Of a DNA stretch of 8,199 nucleotides, positions 6,416 through 8,199 are shown piece after piece. Source of the DNA: Planctomycetaceae bacterium (GTDB lineage Bacteria; Planctomycetota; Planctomycetia; Planctomycetales; Planctomycetaceae). Position 1 is the first letter of the stretch; the number at the start of each line of letters is the position of its first letter. The notes beneath the pieces are model-generated. The model was not told where the DNA came from. It saw only the letters and a program-made list of their open reading frames with translations, and made no database searches. Position numbers and translations under genes: made by a program. The stretch spans positions 1 to 8,199 of the forward strand of contig JALWSL010000127.1 in NCBI GenBank assembly GCA_027080405.1, in the 5' to 3' direction.

Positions 6416-6441
6416 TTGTTGTTTCGACTTGTTGTTTCGAC
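6416..6441. repeat. Perfect 13-base tandem duplication (TTGTTGTTTCGAC x2)
   Basis: Copies at 6416-6428 and 6429-6441 are identical and adjacent, ending 24 bases before the DUF374 start codon. They lie in what should be the leader or core promoter of that gene and may affect spacing or accessibility there. Confidence 0.7.
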
Positions 6442-6465
6442 AGCTCGGACCTCGGGAAAGTTTTT

Positions 6466-7227
6466 ATGAAAATCCGAAATCCATTCATCGCGCGAGCGCT
6501 TGTGAAATGCTGCCTCTATTTACTGCGGCTGCTCTATTCATCCTGCCGGATCATCCTGTACGAGGAAGAGCCGAATTCCAGCCCCTATTCGAAACCGATT
6601 CGTTCATGGAGTTACAACACCGATTATATCGCCGAACCGGCTCAAGAGAAACACCTTTATTGCATGTGGCACGATATCCTGCTGATGTCAACTTTCTGCG
6701 GGGTCTCCGAGAACATGGCTGCTTTGGTTAGTCAGCATCGGGATGGTGGTTATCTCTCGATTATTCTGGAAGAACTGGGAATCAAGCCGATCCGGGGTTC
6801 AAGCCGTCGTGGTGGTTCGAAAGCGGTAAAACAGTGCCTGAAAGCCGCGGAAAACTATCATATTTCGATCACTCCCGATGGCCCAACCGGCCCACGGCAT
6901 CAACTCAAACCGGGAATCGTTTTTCTCGCTTCGCAGTCCGGTCGAAAAATCGTACCTGTCACTTCCAGTTGTAAACGGTACTGGCGTATCAGGGCGAAGT
7001 GGTCTGACATGCTGATCCCCAAACCATTTACAACGGTTTTGGTCATCACCGGGAAGCATTTTTCTATCCCGGAAAAGCTCGAGCGTGAACAGCTTCAGGA
7101 CTACGTTGAGGAGCTGGAACAGTACATGCACGAGTTTACGAAGAAATACGAATCATTCTCCGAAAGTTTGCAGATTCTCGAAAAAGAGCGGGACGAACCG
7201 ACGGCTTCGCAACAACGCGCTGCCTGA
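6466..7227 (+). CDS. DUF374 family protein, lysophospholipid-acyltransferase-like
   Basis: The protein has 253 residues with the full DUF374 motif order: CMWHD (66-70), where a Trp-His-Asp replaces the H-x4-D box of classical glycerolipid acyltransferases; SQHRDGG (89-95); GIKPIRGSSRRGG (105-117); ITPDGPTGPRHQLKPGI (135-151), the family's strongest signature; and IPKPFT (184-189). A basic, hydrophobic N-terminus (residues 8-32) looks like a membrane-associating helix and not a cleaved signal. The C-terminus (~200-253) is charged and helical, longer than needed for the fold. The family is thought to transfer acyl groups to lipids at the inner membrane, often near outer-membrane glycolipid genes; the substrate here is unknown. 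ATG 6466 is preceded by a weak purine stretch (GGGAAAG, six bases away). uvrC follows after 61 bases on the same strand and may share the transcript. Confidence 0.9.
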   Translation: MKIRNPFIARALVKCCLYLLRLLYSSCRIILYEEEPNSSPYSKPIRSWSYNTDYIAEPAQEKHLYCMWHDILLMSTFCGVSENMAALVSQHRDGGYLSIILEELGIKPIRGSSRRGGSKAVKQCLKAAENYHISITPDGPTGPRHQLKPGIVFLASQSGRKIVPVTSSCKRYWRIRAKWSDMLIPKPFTTVLVITGKHFSIPEKLEREQLQDYVEELEQYMHEFTKKYESFSESLQILEKERDEPTASQQRAA

Positions 7228-7288
7228 ATGGCAGGGCGTCGAACTTGCACGCTCCCGCCCGACGTGATATTTCGGTATCATTGAAACA

Positions 7289-8199
7289 ATGGAAACCGAA
7301 AAAAATCAGACCGAGCAACCTGAAGGCACGGCCCAACCTGAAGAGAAGGCCGGCGAAAAGAAAACGCCCAGGGAGAAGGTGCGCACTTTTCCGACCTCGC
7401 CGGGCGTGTACCTGATGAAGGATAGCGAAGACCGTGTGATTTACGTCGGGAAAGCGGTGAACCTGAGGTCTCGGGCGTCCAGTTACTTTCTGGCAGCGGC
7501 AGCAACAGAACGACGCACCGCAGAACTTGTGCGAGCGATTGCGGATATCGATTATCTGACAACCGATAGCGAGGTTGATGCCCTGCTGCTTGAAGCGAGG
7601 TTGATCAAGGATATTCAGCCACGTTTCAACACCGACCTGAAAGATGACAAGACTTTTCCCTATCTGGAAATACATATTCGCGACGATTTTCCACTGGTTG
7701 AATTCACGCGAACCCCACAGGCAAAAGGGACAAAGCTGTACGGCCCATTCACAAACGCAGGACAACTCCGCGAAACCATTTCGGTTCTGCAGAAAATATT
7801 CAAATTCAGAACGTGCTCACTGGAAATCGACGAAAACGACGAACGCTGGAAATGGTACCGTCCCTGCCTGCTGGCGAGCATCAACCAGTGCAGCGCTCCG
7901 TGCAATTTGAGGATCAGCAAGGAAGCGTACAAAAAGGATATCCAACGCCTGCGCCTGTTCCTGGAAGGACACCGGACAAAACTGTTCCGTGAACTGAAAC
8001 AGGAGATGGAAAAGGCATCCAAAGAACTGCAATTCGAACGGGCAGCGGCGATTCGGGATCAGCTTCGTGCACTTGAATCGATCGAACTGCGGGGAGAACT
8101 CGACACTCACCAACAGCCGGAAGCATTTTATATCGACCCCAAAAAGGGGATGCTCGGCTTGAAAAAAATCTTCAATCTGCCCGAACTTCCCCGCAGGAT
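7289..8199 (+). CDS. uvrC: Excinuclease ABC subunit C, UvrC (3' partial, compact form)
   Basis: UvrC is the dual-incision nuclease of nucleotide excision repair and is recruited by UvrB. The first 303 residues are present and the frame stays open at the right edge. After a charged 30-residue leader comes the GIY-YIG nuclease domain (3' incision): PGVY (38-41), IYVGKA (51-56), Arg60, Glu102, then PRFN (111-114) and KTFPY (121-125). YGPF (151-154) and LQKIF (167-171) follow. Four cysteines (176, 193, 201, 205; RPCLLASINQCSAPC) match the iron-sulfur cysteines of E. coli UvrC. A UVR motif (FRELKQEMEKASKELQFERA, 233-252 on to ~264) binds UvrB. Directly afterwards GLKKIFNLPELPRR (290-303) matches the opening of the C-terminal RNase H-like domain, so the usual intervening region is missing. 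ATG 7289 is the first good start after an in-frame TGA at 7265. No Shine-Dalgarno is seen. Confidence 0.95.
   Translation, partial: METEKNQTEQPEGTAQPEEKAGEKKTPREKVRTFPTSPGVYLMKDSEDRVIYVGKAVNLRSRASSYFLAAAATERRTAELVRAIADIDYLTTDSEVDALLLEARLIKDIQPRFNTDLKDDKTFPYLEIHIRDDFPLVEFTRTPQAKGTKLYGPFTNAGQLRETISVLQKIFKFRTCSLEIDENDERWKWYRPCLLASINQCSAPCNLRISKEAYKKDIQRLRLFLEGHRTKLFRELKQEMEKASKELQFERAAAIRDQLRALESIELRGELDTHQQPEAFYIDPKKGMLGLKKIFNLPELPRR

Larger units (their letters stand above)
6043..6465. other. Divergent non-coding region rich in short tandem duplications and hairpins
   Basis: About 420 bases lie between the outward-facing PQQ-repeat gene and the DUF374 gene. No convincing protein is encoded on either strand. 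It contains four short tandem duplications (listed separately), a bulged hairpin at 6152-6177 (arms GGCTGA-GGGG and CCCTCTCGGC, 7-base loop), and a perfect GCCCT-TTG-AGGGC hairpin at 6310-6322 followed after 14 bases by five T. Both neighbouring promoters must lie here, but I found no strong -35/-10 pair. The best minus-strand hint is a lone TTGACG at 6091-6096 without a good -10. Confidence 0.6.

Noticed and set aside
7136..8126. Several minus-strand open frames opposite uvrC
   Set aside because: The + strand holds an uninterrupted UvrC frame with all expected motifs, so these are shadows.

Overview
The window looks like chromosomal DNA of a flagellated member of the Planctomycetota. This is inferred from protein style, not from a marker gene. 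The signs are a secreted PQQ-type beta-propeller protein whose mature end carries the W-P-Q-F-R-G-P signature so common in that phylum, few Shine-Dalgarno sequences, and a three-gene sugar-phosphate cluster of a kind I associate with planctomycetes. No mobile element, tRNA, rRNA or CRISPR array was seen.

Layout. Left edge, + strand: the 3' end of a flagellar hook-length control gene (fliK) and then a short hook-capping scaffold gene (flgD). They end at a convergent junction (758-893) that holds a two-part inverted repeat. Next comes a tightly packed minus-strand operon, transcribed from about 4450 down to 894: a SIS (GmhA-like) + HAD phosphatase fusion, a deoxyhypusine-synthase-like protein, and an RfaE/HldE-type PfkB sugar kinase. 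Both gene junctions are 4-base ATGA overlaps. A good sigma70-type promoter (TTGACA, 17 bp, TAGTAT) lies upstream of it. Further right, still on the minus strand, is a secreted PQQ-repeat protein. After a divergent, repeat-rich non-coding gap (6043-6465) two + strand genes follow: a DUF374 lysophospholipid-acyltransferase-like protein and the 5' part of uvrC, which runs off the right edge.

How the genes work together. The minus-strand trio contains isomerase, kinase and phosphatase activities like those of ADP-heptose synthesis. It has no nucleotidyltransferase or epimerase, and a DHS-like protein of unknown chemistry sits in the middle. A heptose-like or other phosphosugar pathway for the cell surface is the best guess, and the DUF374 gene would fit an envelope theme.

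Most interesting points: (1) the SIS-HAD / DHS-like / kinase operon; (2) a UvrC that passes from its UVR motif almost directly to the start of its RNase H-like domain, skipping roughly 110-130 residues found in ordinary UvrC; (3) an intergenic region carrying four separate short tandem duplications.
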